A stretch of DNA of 6,851 bases from an uncultured Clostridia bacterium (GTDB lineage: Bacteria > Bacillota > Clostridia > Christensenellales > UBA1242). Both the position numbers and the translations under genes were made by a program. The notes beneath the pieces were generated by a model. That model was given only the letters and a program-made list of their open reading frames with translations. It was not told the DNA's origin and searched no databases. Positions within the stretch are counted from its first letter, which is position 1; every line of letters begins with the position of its first letter. Below, piece after piece: positions 1 to 5,608 of this stretch. The stretch covers positions 1-6,851 of the forward strand of contig CAJOPQ010000123.1 of NCBI GenBank assembly GCA_905236445.1, given 5' to 3'.

Positions 1-969
1 TACGCAACATTAGAGTCAGAAGAGGGCGAACAAGACGACTCATATAATGCACATTTGCAGTTCTTGGAGCAGTTCTTCAAACTAATTTTGCCGGGAATCA
101 ACGCCGATGCGTTTGAATTGCTTAACTCCACTGTCGCTACTTTGTATAGCAGGTTCAATATTACTCCTACAACCAATATTAGTGAGCTTGGCCCAGAAGA
201 TTTCCCAATTTTTGATGATTTGGTAGAGCTTGTTGACGAAATGATTGCCAAAGAGAAAGACGAGTATCATCTTAGAAATCTTCAGACCATAAGAGTGTAT
301 TTGGAGAAGTTCGCCACAGGTGGCCGTAACAGTAACCTATGGAATGGCTATAACTCAATAAGGACTAACGAGAACTTCATATGTTTTAGTTTCCGTACTC
401 TTGTATCTAACCGTAACGATATTATTGCCAATGCACAAATGCTTCTAGTATTCAAATACTTGGATAACGAGATTATCAAAAATAGGGACTTCAACTTAAA
501 GTATTTTGCGAATGAAGAAAGAGAAGAAGATCACAGAAGAGTAATTGTTGCCGTCGATGAGGCGCACGTATTCATCAATAAGAAATACCCAATAGCGCTA
601 GACTTTATGGCACAGATGGCAAAGCGTATTCGTAAATATAACGGAATGCAGATAATTATTACGCAGAACATCAAAGACTTCGTTGGATCGGAAGAAATTG
701 CAACACAATCTACAGCAATAATCAATGCCTGCCAATACTCTATGATATTGTCGCTATCGCCTAACGATATGAACGACCTTATCGAACTATATCGTAATGC
801 TGGAGGAATTAACGACTCCGAGAAAGATTCTATAGTGTCCGCCAAGAGAGGTCAAGTATTCTTGATAACAGGACCTATGAACAGAACAACTATTCAAGTT
901 CATGCGCTAAACAATACCAAAGTTCTATTCGAACAAGATTTGTCTAGAGTAGATGAGAACGAATTGTAG
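1..969 (+). CDS. VirB4/TraE-type conjugation ATPase, C-terminal part (5' truncated)
   Basis: The frame is open from base 1 to the TAG at 967-969, giving 322 visible residues; the true start and the Walker A loop lie left of the window, so the TTG at 55 is not the start. Counting from base 1, a Walker B strand (VIVAVDEAHVF) has D186 and E187, and TQN at 221-223 fits the sensor strand that follows in VirB4/TrbE/TraC ATPases, after an RIRKYNG segment. The opening HLQFLEQFFKLILPG resembles the segment after the INPL-type region of these proteins. VirB4 proteins are cytoplasmic, membrane-associated hexameric ATPases that energise type IV secretion during conjugation. A HerA/FtsK-like ATPase is the alternative, but the RIRK...TQN arrangement favours VirB4. 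No clear terminator follows it. Family assignment is fairly sure; which element it belongs to cannot be seen. Confidence 0.85.
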   Translation, partial: YATLESEEGEQDDSYNAHLQFLEQFFKLILPGINADAFELLNSTVATLYSRFNITPTTNISELGPEDFPIFDDLVELVDEMIAKEKDEYHLRNLQTIRVYLEKFATGGRNSNLWNGYNSIRTNENFICFSFRTLVSNRNDIIANAQMLLVFKYLDNEIIKNRDFNLKYFANEEREEDHRRVIVAVDEAHVFINKKYPIALDFMAQMAKRIRKYNGMQIIITQNIKDFVGSEEIATQSTAIINACQYSMILSLSPNDMNDLIELYRNAGGINDSEKDSIVSAKRGQVFLITGPMNRTTIQVHALNNTKVLFEQDLSRVDENEL

Positions 970-1094
970 TATATATGTAATTTTTATACATACAATTGTA
1001 TAATTATATATAAAAACATTTTGAAAATAAAAAAAATATTTGTATACTAATATTAATTAAATTATTATATATAGTAGTTAAGGAGAGATGTAAT
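970..1094. other. AT-rich gap between the VirB4-like gene and lemA
   Basis: This 125-base gap is almost entirely A and T. It holds a perfect 12-bp palindrome, ATACAATTGTAT, at 990-1001, an AT-only hairpin possibility at about 969-993, and the lemA promoter and ribosome binding site. No G+C-rich stem with a U-run is present, so I cannot point to a convincing terminator for the upstream gene. No coding sequence is seen. Confidence 0.5.
1021..1048 (+). promoter_or_regulatory. Candidate sigma-A promoter of lemA
   Basis: TTGAAA at 1021-1026 and TATACT at 1043-1048 are separated by 16 bp. The predicted transcript start is near 1055, giving a leader of about 40 bases ahead of the AAGGAGA ribosome binding site at 1080-1086. 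Confidence 0.55.
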
Positions 1095-1682
1095 ATGATA
1101 TTATTAGGAGCTGGTGGATACTGGTGGATTGCAATTATAGGAATTGTGTTGGTTATAGCAGTTATTATAGGTTGCATGTTCTGGAGTTATCATAACAAAT
1201 TTGTTAAATTGAGAAACAATGTAGAGGAATCTTTCTCTACAATGGATACATATTTACAAAAACGACACGACCTAATTCCTAATATGGTTGAAACTGTCAA
1301 AGGTTATGCAAAACACGAAAAAGAAACTCTTGCTGCAGTTATCGAAGCAAGAAATTGTGCTGTATCTGCCAAAACTACAGAAGAGAAAATCAAGAGCGAA
1401 GGTAAACTTAACAAAGCATTGAGATCTTTTTTTGCTGTAGTCGAAGCATATCCAGACCTTAAAGCAAATATTAACTTCATGGACTTGCAAGATCAATTGA
1501 AAGTTGTTGAGGCTGATATTGTAAATGCTAGAAAATATTATAACGCCAAAGTTAAAGTGTATAACAACAGTATTCAGACTTTCCCGGGCAATCTATTTGC
1601 AAAATTATACAACCATAAAGAGTATGCGTTCTTCATTATCGAAGACGAAGCTCAGAGAAAAAATATCAAAGTTGAATTCTAA
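1095..1682 (+). CDS. lemA: LemA family protein
   Basis: The 195-residue protein is close to full family length (about 180-200). One hydrophobic segment at about residues 10-30 (WWIAIIGIVLVIAVIIGCMF) anchors the N-terminus. The family signature follows directly: RNNVEESFSTMD, then QKRHDLIPNMVETVKGYAKH, and later a long helical segment ending in FPGNLFAKLYN. LemA proteins are anchored by this helix, with a soluble four-helix-bundle-like domain; their biochemical role is not settled and the topology is debated. The ATG at 1095 is set by AAGGAGA at 1080-1086, eight bases upstream. The gene has its own promoter and ends at a strong terminator shared with the converging S51 gene, so it is probably monocistronic. 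The last residues after the FPGN motif are short but normal in type. Confidence 0.93.
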   Translation: MILLGAGGYWWIAIIGIVLVIAVIIGCMFWSYHNKFVKLRNNVEESFSTMDTYLQKRHDLIPNMVETVKGYAKHEKETLAAVIEARNCAVSAKTTEEKIKSEGKLNKALRSFFAVVEAYPDLKANINFMDLQDQLKVVEADIVNARKYYNAKVKVYNNSIQTFPGNLFAKLYNHKEYAFFIIEDEAQRKNIKVEF

Positions 1683-1727
1683 TTGCTATAATACACAACA
1701 ACTATGGCAAAAGGCTTTTGAAACAAG

Positions 1728-1770
1728 TAAAAAAAAACACTCTAACTTGAAAAAGTTAGAGTGTTTTTCT
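1728..1770. terminator. Bidirectional terminator between lemA and the S51 gene
   Basis: A perfect 12-bp stem (ACACTCTAACTT at 1737-1748 with AAGTTAGAGTGT at 1753-1764) closes a GAAA tetraloop of the GNRA type. An A-run on the left (1730-1736) and T-run on the right (1764-1768) make it work in both directions. It lies 55 bases past the lemA stop and 22 bases past the S51 stop. Confidence 0.93.
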
Positions 1771-1785
1771 TGAAATATGCTAATT

Positions 1786-2550
1786 TTATAAATACTTCTC
1801 TAGATTATCAATTATTAAACTTTTGCCGTTGTCACATATCTTTTTCTCATTGCCGGCATGTAATAAGTAAGCTTCGCCATACACTGTAGAAGTTGTTCCA
1901 TCGTAGAGGATATAACTGCCGTCTGGAATCGCAACAATATCACATCTATTGCTATCGGGCAATATAAATCCATTATATGTGCTTATTCCGTCAACTTGCT
2001 CATTTCTTATATCACTAATATGAGGCACAACATTAATATTTGTCAGATGTAGGCCGGGGAAAAATCTCTGGAAATTAGGATCAACCGCCTCGCCTTCTTC
2101 TTCGGGAGGACAATATACCGTGCTTGCACAGTTCATGCTCCCAGCACTTACTCCTACAACAACGGCATTCGATTGTTGTAACATTTTGCCAAAACCGTCT
2201 ATACGGTGGAAAAATTTATTTTGTGTAGGCAAATGACCTCCAGACAGTAAGATAAGATCTGCCCAGTTAACCAGCTGTTGTGCTTGCGTAATAGTTCTAT
2301 CATCCAAAATTGCAAAGTTTTTAAAGCCAAGCGTTGTTGCAAAACTTTTCTTATTAACATCTGCATGCAGATCTGTTATATCATACTTCTCAGGCGAACT
2401 GGCTACTATCAAGAGGTTGTTGTGTGCAACTAAATATTTTTCTAGATTATCTATAATATGATTATTATTAGGAAATTTTTTTGCAACTCTAGTGCCGTCT
2501 TCCAGCTTATCGTTCGTATCTAGACTACTTGTTAAAAACAATGCCTTCAT
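1786..2550 (-). CDS. Peptidase S51-like (dipeptidase E / cyanophycinase type) protein
   Basis: The 254-residue soluble protein has the class I glutamine-amidotransferase-like fold signature of peptidase family S51. MKALFLTSS forms the first strand, LLSGGHLPTQNKFF at 101-114 is the glycine-rich turn, and GVSAG at 133-137 is the nucleophile elbow with Ser135 as likely nucleophile. His177 in VVPH is the likely catalytic base; an acidic partner near 150-157 (EEEGEAVD) is a guess. Family members include alpha-aspartyl dipeptidase (PepE) and cyanophycinase, serine peptidases acting on aspartyl bonds; the substrate here cannot be told. The ATG at 2548-2550 follows AAGGAGA (complement of 2555-2561). 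Oddly, the nine-residue segment IIDNLEKYL occurs twice, at 32-40 and as the last nine residues, 246-254. Confidence 0.88.
   Translation of the reverse strand: MKALFLTSSLDTNDKLEDGTRVAKKFPNNNHIIDNLEKYLVAHNNLLIVASSPEKYDITDLHADVNKKSFATTLGFKNFAILDDRTITQAQQLVNWADLILLSGGHLPTQNKFFHRIDGFGKMLQQSNAVVVGVSAGSMNCASTVYCPPEEEGEAVDPNFQRFFPGLHLTNINVVPHISDIRNEQVDGISTYNGFILPDSNRCDIVAIPDGSYILYDGTTSTVYGEAYLLHAGNEKKICDNGKSLIIDNLEKYL
1789..1815 (-). repeat. Second copy of a 27-bp in-gene repeat (C-terminus of the S51 protein)
   Basis: These bases encode the last nine residues, IIDNLEKYL, of the S51-like protein. They match 2431-2457 at 23 of 27 positions; all four differences are at third codon positions and are synonymous. 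Confidence 0.75.
2431..2457 (-). repeat. First copy of a 27-bp in-gene repeat (residues 32-40 of the S51 protein)
   Basis: It encodes IIDNLEKYL near the N-terminus, in the helix before the LLIVASS strand. This is probably the original copy because it sits inside the conserved fold, whereas the other copy forms the extreme C-terminus. Confidence 0.75.
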
Positions 2551-2586
2551 ATTTTCTCCTTATATGTTGCTGAAATTTTCAATGTG

Positions 2587-2615
2587 ATTGTAACATTAAA
2601 ATGCTTTTTTGTAAA
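2587..2615 (-). promoter_or_regulatory. Candidate promoter of the S51 gene
   Basis: On the minus strand TTTACA (complement of 2610-2615) and TACAAT (complement of 2587-2592) are 17 bp apart. The start would lie near 2580, giving a leader of about 30 bases before the ATG at 2550. Confidence 0.6.
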
Positions 2616-2616
2616 G

Positions 2617-2628
2617 CAAAAATTTTTG
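2617..2628. repeat. Perfect palindrome between divergent promoters
   Basis: CAAAAATTTTTG is a perfect 12-bp palindrome lying between the S51 -35 box (2610-2615) and the NUDIX -35 region, overlapping the latter by three bases. It could bind a regulator of both genes or be simple bent A-tract DNA. Confidence 0.4.
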
Positions 2629-2653
2629 TTGAAAATATGTTCTGTGATATAAT
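2626..2653 (+). promoter_or_regulatory. Candidate extended -10 promoter of the NUDIX gene
   Basis: TATAAT at 2648-2653 is preceded by TGTGA, giving the TRTGnTATAAT extended -10 typical of Gram-positive sigma-A. A weak -35 (TTGTTG, 2626-2631) lies 16 bp upstream. Confidence 0.65.
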
Positions 2654-2680
2654 AAAATCAATAAAAATTTGGAGGCAGGT

Positions 2681-3085
2681 ATGGCGACAAAGAAAGCTGG
2701 TCTAGTGGTATACAATAGTAAACTAGATAAAATTGCACTAATTTTTAGGGATTATTACAACGACTATTCTTTTCCAAAAGGTCACGTAGAGCAAGGCGAG
2801 ACTTATGAGGAGTGCGCGATTAGAGAAACAGCCGAAGAAATTAAGAGACAGGCAACAATTATTAATCACACACCTTATATAGAGTGCTACACCACACCAA
2901 AAGGAGAAGAATGTGAGGTATATATGTATGTGGCACTAGATACTGGTCATAGCGACAATACATCTATCGAGACACATGAACTAATATGGGTTGACGTTGA
3001 CAGAGTAGAAGATACGCTATCCTTTCAATCAAATAAAGAAGTATGGAGAGCTTTGAAAAAATATATTCCTTGCGATAACAACTAA
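2681..3085 (+). CDS. NUDIX hydrolase (MutT / diadenosine polyphosphate hydrolase-like)
   Basis: The start is the ATG at 2681, five bases after GGAGG at 2671-2675; the longer frame from TTG at 2669 would begin inside that ribosome binding site. The 134-residue protein is normal for a single-domain NUDIX enzyme. The NUDIX box runs from G34 to about R56: FPKGHVEQGE, then RETAEE with R48, E49, E52 and E53, the Mg-binding glutamates. The usual glycine near the end of the box is a lysine (K55), a tolerated change. FPKGHVE is common in small MutT-like and Ap4A-type hydrolases, which cleave nucleoside diphosphates linked to another group; the substrate cannot be fixed from sequence. It is cytoplasmic with no signal peptide. 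It is divergent from the S51 gene, converges on gene A, and looks monocistronic. Confidence 0.93.
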   Translation: MATKKAGLVVYNSKLDKIALIFRDYYNDYSFPKGHVEQGETYEECAIRETAEEIKRQATIINHTPYIECYTTPKGEECEVYMYVALDTGHSDNTSIETHELIWVDVDRVEDTLSFQSNKEVWRALKKYIPCDNN

Positions 3086-3120
3086 CTCACTAAGTTTGTA
3101 AAAATTGTTGTTGTTCGCAA
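3070..3120 (+). other. Hairpin spanning the NUDIX stop codon
   Basis: TTGCGA (3070-3075) and AACAAC (3077-3082) can pair with GTTGTT (3107-3112) and TCGCAA (3115-3120), interrupted by a small internal loop. The loop of 24 bases contains the TAA at 3083-3085. No U-run follows, so it is not an intrinsic terminator by itself; it may stabilise the mRNA end or be incidental. Confidence 0.35.
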
Positions 3121-3210
3121 AATCCTTGATGGCGTGAACAGTATTAAGTAAACAAGTGGCTATGCATTCGTCTAACTTCTAATAATTATGCTATATTTAC
3201 TCCTTGACCA

Positions 3211-3254
3211 AAAACACCTCAATACATTTATTGTTATAGGAGGTGTTGTTTTTT
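3211..3254 (+). terminator. Terminator downstream of the NUDIX gene
   Basis: AACACCTC (3213-3220) pairs with GAGGTGTT (3240-3247) across a 19-base loop, followed by G and six T (3249-3254). It lies about 130 bases after the NUDIX stop. The sequence between (3086-3210) shows no gene. Confidence 0.8.
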
Positions 3255-3282
3255 CAAAACATATTGCAGGGCAAGGGAATAA

Positions 3283-3313
3283 TAAAAAAACAACTCTACA
3301 AATGTAGAGTTGT
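3283..3313 (-). terminator. Terminator of gene A
   Basis: ACAACTCTAC (3290-3299) and GTAGAGTTGT (3304-3313) form a perfect 10-bp stem with a four-base loop. Read on the minus strand the stem is followed by seven U (complement of 3284-3290). It begins seven bases past the gene A stop codon. Confidence 0.88.
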
Positions 3314-3319
3314 TGTATT

Positions 3320-4012
3320 TTAATTGGCTACAACTGGATCGGAATATTCAACATATTCAGAGTCAATAGCTTTCTTAATATTAGTCAAAAAACTAGCAGT
3401 TTTGCCATATTCGATAGCACTCTCAATAAGTCCCGGTGCCATTCTTAGACTTTCGACAGTATCATAAGATCCATCATACTGATCGTCTATATCTATTATT
3501 TGATTATTAACAACTGTTACGGTATCCAACGATGCATGTTCGCCAACATCGTTACGAGACATAATATCAATTCCAAGTTTGTTGATATGGCTGTCAACCA
3601 CAACTTGACTATATCCCATAAGCAAATCCGGATTGGTTGCTAATATCATAGTATTGTGACCACCCATCACATCGGAAAGTGGCGAGCCATGATAGTTAAG
3701 TGTCTGCTGTGTTTCTGAGCTAAATGCAATAGCATTGTTAAAAGATTCTATAACGCCTTCATCATTCATGATAGAGCCAAGTCCCTCGTTTGCAACATCT
3801 ATTAATCTAAGAAAACCTTTGTCTTGTTTCGTAACAATTGATTCTATCAAGCTACGTCTCTCTTTTGCGATAAGATTAAGATAGGTCTCATGAGAGTCTG
3901 TTATTATAAATAAGTTATTCTTAAGATACGCATATAGTTTGGTGCCGTTATCATACTGCTCTACAAAAGTATCAAACATAGTTTGGATATCATCATTTCT
4001 TTTCTTTTCCAA
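3320..4012 (-). CDS. Gene A: unrecognised 230-residue protein, member of a local paralogue family
   Basis: I do not recognise this protein. It starts at a TTG (complement of 4010-4012), chosen because GGAGG (complement of 4019-4023) sits six bases upstream and no in-frame ATG has such support. It has no signal peptide or membrane segment and looks soluble and acidic. Block 1 at 25-48 reads KLYAYLKNNLFIITDSHETY and continues LNLI; block 2 at 119-130 is HNTMILATNPDL. Both blocks align without gaps to genes C, D or E, so the four are probably distant paralogues. A later segment, DDQYDGSYDTVE at 176-187, has acidic residues at positions 1, 5, 9 and 12 and Gly at 6, like an EF-hand loop, but lacks the usual residue at 3. 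It has its own promoter and terminator. No function is proposed. Confidence 0.82.
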   Translation of the reverse strand: MEKKRNDDIQTMFDTFVEQYDNGTKLYAYLKNNLFIITDSHETYLNLIAKERRSLIESIVTKQDKGFLRLIDVANEGLGSIMNDEGVIESFNNAIAFSSETQQTLNYHGSPLSDVMGGHNTMILATNPDLLMGYSQVVVDSHINKLGIDIMSRNDVGEHASLDTVTVVNNQIIDIDDQYDGSYDTVESLRMAPGLIESAIEYGKTASFLTNIKKAIDSEYVEYSDPVVAN

Positions 4013-4032
4013 TGTGTACCTCCATTTTTCTT

Positions 4033-4041
4033 ATTATAGCA
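4033..4041 (-). promoter_or_regulatory. Extended -10 promoter of gene A
   Basis: On the minus strand TGCTATAAT (complement of 4033-4041) is a full extended -10; the -35 position holds only TCTTTT. The predicted start near 4026 leaves a very short leader, with GGAGG almost at the 5' end of the transcript. Confidence 0.6.
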
Positions 4042-4093
4042 CAAAGATATTGTAAAAAAGAAAAACATTTTGCTTATTTGTATAATATTCGAC

Positions 4094-4125
4094 AAAAAAA
4101 CCTAGTTACCATAAGGTCGCTAGGT
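4094..4125 (-). terminator. Terminator of gene B
   Basis: On the minus strand ACCTAG (complement of 4120-4125) pairs with CTAGGT (complement of 4100-4105), with an inner ACC/GGT pairing and a TTAT loop, followed by about seven U (complement of 4094-4100). It sits 24 bases past the gene B stop, so genes B and A are separate transcripts despite the same orientation. Confidence 0.82.
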
Positions 4126-4148
4126 AATAATTTATCACAGTTATATCA

Positions 4149-4598
4149 TTATTCTACGTCTTTGCCGTCGTTTTCTCTATCCACAATTGCTCTTTCAATC
4201 AGTTCTGCTTGATCAAGTGCATCTTGCAATTCGTCTTGCACTGGCATCGTATCTCGTCGAAGTTTGCTACAATCCAAGAAATTTGTCTCATCGCTGTTGA
4301 TAATAGCATTGCGTCTATCTACTTCTTTCTGGATTGATGAAGTGTAGGCATTACTTATTTTTTTCAATTCGTCCAATTTGTTATTTTGCCAGTAAGAGTC
4401 TAAATCCAACATTCTGTATGTTGTATAATCTGCTTGTAACACATCGCTTATTATGTCTACATCGTTTATTCTTGCAGACAACTCGTTTTTGTCCATAAAT
4501 TTAATATAGTTAACAACATCTTGCAAACGCGACTGCTTATTGTCGTTATCTGCTGATTTGTATAATGTTATGAAATCTTCTAGAGTTCTTCTCTTCAT
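4149..4598 (-). CDS. Gene B: unrecognised 149-residue helical protein
   Basis: I do not recognise this protein. The ATG (complement of 4596-4598) is preceded by AAGGAGA (complement of 4605-4611) at six bases, a good site. The chain is charged, has no signal peptide or membrane segment, and looks almost wholly alpha-helical: LEDFITLYKSA and LQDVVNYIKFM near the N-terminus, KLDELKKISNAYTSSIQKEV in the middle, and a strongly amphipathic stretch VQDELQDALDQAELIERAIV at 120-139 that could be a short coiled coil. A single cysteine (C110) is present. It lacks the two blocks shared by A, C, D and E. It shares a divergent promoter region with gene C, built on an inverted repeat, so the two may be expressed under the same control. 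A partner or adaptor role is only a guess. Confidence 0.78.
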   Translation of the reverse strand: MKRRTLEDFITLYKSADNDNKQSRLQDVVNYIKFMDKNELSARINDVDIISDVLQADYTTYRMLDLDSYWQNNKLDELKKISNAYTSSIQKEVDRRNAIINSDETNFLDCSKLRRDTMPVQDELQDALDQAELIERAIVDRENDGKDVE

Positions 4599-4641
4599 CT
4601 TAAGTCTCCTTGTTGGTTACATATCACTCAATAATACATAC

Positions 4642-4670
4642 ATATTATCATAAAACCATACATTAGTCAA
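4642..4670 (-). promoter_or_regulatory. Promoter of gene B
   Basis: On the minus strand TTGACT (complement of 4665-4670) and TAATAT (complement of 4642-4647) are 17 bp apart, with TGA just before the -10. This is among the best promoters in the window. Its -35 lies in the left arm of the inverted repeat at 4665-4703. Confidence 0.75.
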
Positions 4671-4703
4671 TCCCAAATTGTATCAAAAATTTTGGTATTG
4701 ACT
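4665..4703. repeat. Inverted repeat carrying both -35 boxes of the B/C divergent promoters
   Basis: The left arm AGTCAATCCCAAA (4665-4677) and right arm TTTGGTATTGACT (4691-4703) are inverted copies matching at 12 of 13 positions around a 13-bp centre (midpoint 4684). Each arm contains the TTGACT -35 of the promoter that fires outward. It may be an operator for a dimeric regulator of both genes, or a symmetric duplication of promoter sequence. Confidence 0.7.
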
Positions 4704-4727
4704 TTTTTGTTTTACATGTGCTAAAAT
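4698..4727 (+). promoter_or_regulatory. Promoter of gene C
   Basis: TTGACT at 4698-4703 and TAAAAT at 4722-4727 are separated by 18 bp, with TGC before the -10. The start would be near 4734. A second possible -10, TATAAT at 4751-4756, lies closer to the gene but has no good -35 and no TG. Confidence 0.6.
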
Positions 4728-4734
4728 ATTTATA

Positions 4735-4757
4735 CTAGAAATTTGGTCGATATAATC
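4735..4757 (+). promoter_or_regulatory. CTAGAAATTT-(N6)-TATAATC element upstream of gene C
   Basis: CTAGAAATTT (4735-4744), six bases, then TATAATC (4751-4757). The same block with a five-base gap occurs upstream of gene D at 5513-5534. It may be a second promoter with a conserved spacer element. Confidence 0.45.
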
Positions 4758-4779
4758 AATTATAATAGGAAAGTGAAAA

Positions 4780-5487
4780 ATGAGTTACGATAACAGGTTT
4801 TCAATGAGAAGAAATTTGCTTAATACTGCGTTTGCTAATGGTGTAGCCGGAGTATTTGATACGGAGAAGTTTACGGTCGTGTCTAGTGACGAGGATTATT
4901 TCAATTTACTTGTCAACTATATTACAAAAATTCACGGCGAATATCCTCAAACACAAGACTTGGCCGATTGCTTGAATCCAAAAAATGAAATGAAATTTGA
5001 CGACAAATTCAAATATGTATATTTGTTCCATGAATGCCCGATTAGAATTGTAAGTTATAATAACATGAGTGACTCTGGTGTATCTGTGACAAAGATTAAA
5101 GATGGCTTTACAACATTGCTTTTGACTAAAGGTGATTATAAAGGAATAAGTATAGCTGATGACATCATTAGGACACTTTGTGTCAAAAACGGGTTAACAA
5201 TGACGCCTACAGGTTCGATGCCAATAAGGTTTAGAGGGGTAGATGTAAGCATTGCCAAAGAAAATTCACTTTGCAGAGATGATTATAAATTTTGTGGTAG
5301 TGGCGATTTGTGTAAGAATTTTATATGGAGAAGCGAAGAAGATATGCGTCATGCAACAGGTGATATAGAGAGAGCATTTGATAATATTTCGGCCGACCCA
5401 GACGGTGATATATTTGTAGATGATAATGAGAAATTAATCGCCCTAAGAGACGATCCAGACAGTGCTTACAATGATCTTGAAGCATAA
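4780..5487 (+). CDS. Gene C: unrecognised 235-residue protein, paralogue of A, D and E
   Basis: I do not recognise this protein. The ATG at 4780 follows a modest site, AGGAAAGTGA at 4768-4777. It is soluble and acidic with no signal peptide or membrane helix. Block 1 at 22-44 ends FTVVSSDEDYFNLL, aligning without gaps with gene A (FIITDSHETYLNLI). Block 2 at 109-120, GFTTLLLTKGDY, matches gene E (GQILVHMSRPDY). Three cysteines, C165, C172 and C178, fall in a 14-residue stretch and could bind metal or be incidental. Near the C-terminus DPDGDIFVDDNE (206-217) has acidic residues at loop positions 1, 3, 5, 9 and 12 and a hydrophobic at 8, close to an EF-hand loop except that the usual Gly at 6 is Ile. 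No terminator follows, so transcription may run into D. Confidence 0.82.
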   Translation: MSYDNRFSMRRNLLNTAFANGVAGVFDTEKFTVVSSDEDYFNLLVNYITKIHGEYPQTQDLADCLNPKNEMKFDDKFKYVYLFHECPIRIVSYNNMSDSGVSVTKIKDGFTTLLLTKGDYKGISIADDIIRTLCVKNGLTMTPTGSMPIRFRGVDVSIAKENSLCRDDYKFCGSGDLCKNFIWRSEEDMRHATGDIERAFDNISADPDGDIFVDDNEKLIALRDDPDSAYNDLEA

Positions 5488-5512
5488 GGCGTATTTATAT
5501 AACAAGTGTAAG

Positions 5513-5534
5513 CTAGAAATTTAGTGATATAATC
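5513..5534 (+). promoter_or_regulatory. Extended -10 promoter of gene D with CTAGAAATTT element
   Basis: TGATATAAT (TATAAT at 5528-5533) is an extended -10. It is preceded by CTAGAAATTT at 5513-5522, five bases away, repeating the block upstream of gene C. The -35 position shows nothing convincing. The start would be near 5540, giving a leader of about 69 bases. Confidence 0.55.
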
Positions 5535-5543
5535 GTTAGTTTG

Positions 5544-5572
5544 TCGCTTGCGAATTAAGTACTGCAACTTAA
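5544..5572 (+). other. Two small hairpins in the gene D leader
   Basis: TCG-CTTG-CGA (5544-5553) has a CUUG tetraloop closed by G-C. TTAAGT (5555-5560) and ACTTAA (5567-5572) form a 6-bp stem around ACTGCA. Both lie between the promoter and the ribosome binding site. They are weak alone but adjacent, and could fold the leader. Confidence 0.35.
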
Positions 5573-5608
5573 ATGTTGAAACAATTAAAATTGATGGAGG
5601 ATAAAATC

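Larger units (their letters stand above)
3086..3319. other. Intergenic space between converging NUDIX gene and gene A
   Basis: This 234-base gap holds the right half of the stop-codon hairpin, then about 90 bases (3121-3210) with no recognisable gene, promoter or repeat, then the two terminators listed separately. Short frames in it have no ribosome binding site. Confidence 0.6.

Noticed and set aside
82..270. Antisense frame inside the VirB4-like gene, and a similar one at 531-845
   Set aside because: Both lie inside a clear conserved ATPase frame, with no ribosome binding site or family resemblance.
1088..1093. ATGTAA start-stop between the lemA ribosome binding site and its ATG
   Set aside because: It is only one base beyond the AAGGAGA site, too close for efficient initiation, so it is likely chance in AT-rich DNA.
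1272..1773. Frames overlapping lemA (1272-1496 minus, 1525-1773 plus)
   Set aside because: They overlap the recognisable LemA sequence; the second runs through the terminator hairpin.
2669..2680. TTG start for the NUDIX gene four codons upstream of the ATG
   Set aside because: It overlaps the GGAGG that serves the ATG at 2681, and NUDIX proteins typically begin just before the first strand.
4012..4212. Plus-strand frame of 66 codons between genes A and B
   Set aside because: It crosses the gene A promoter, the gene B terminator and the end of gene B, and has no ribosome binding site.
5573..5608. N-terminal extension of gene D from ATG 5573
   Set aside because: No ribosome binding site precedes it, whereas GGAGG at 5596-5600 is well placed for TTG 5609.
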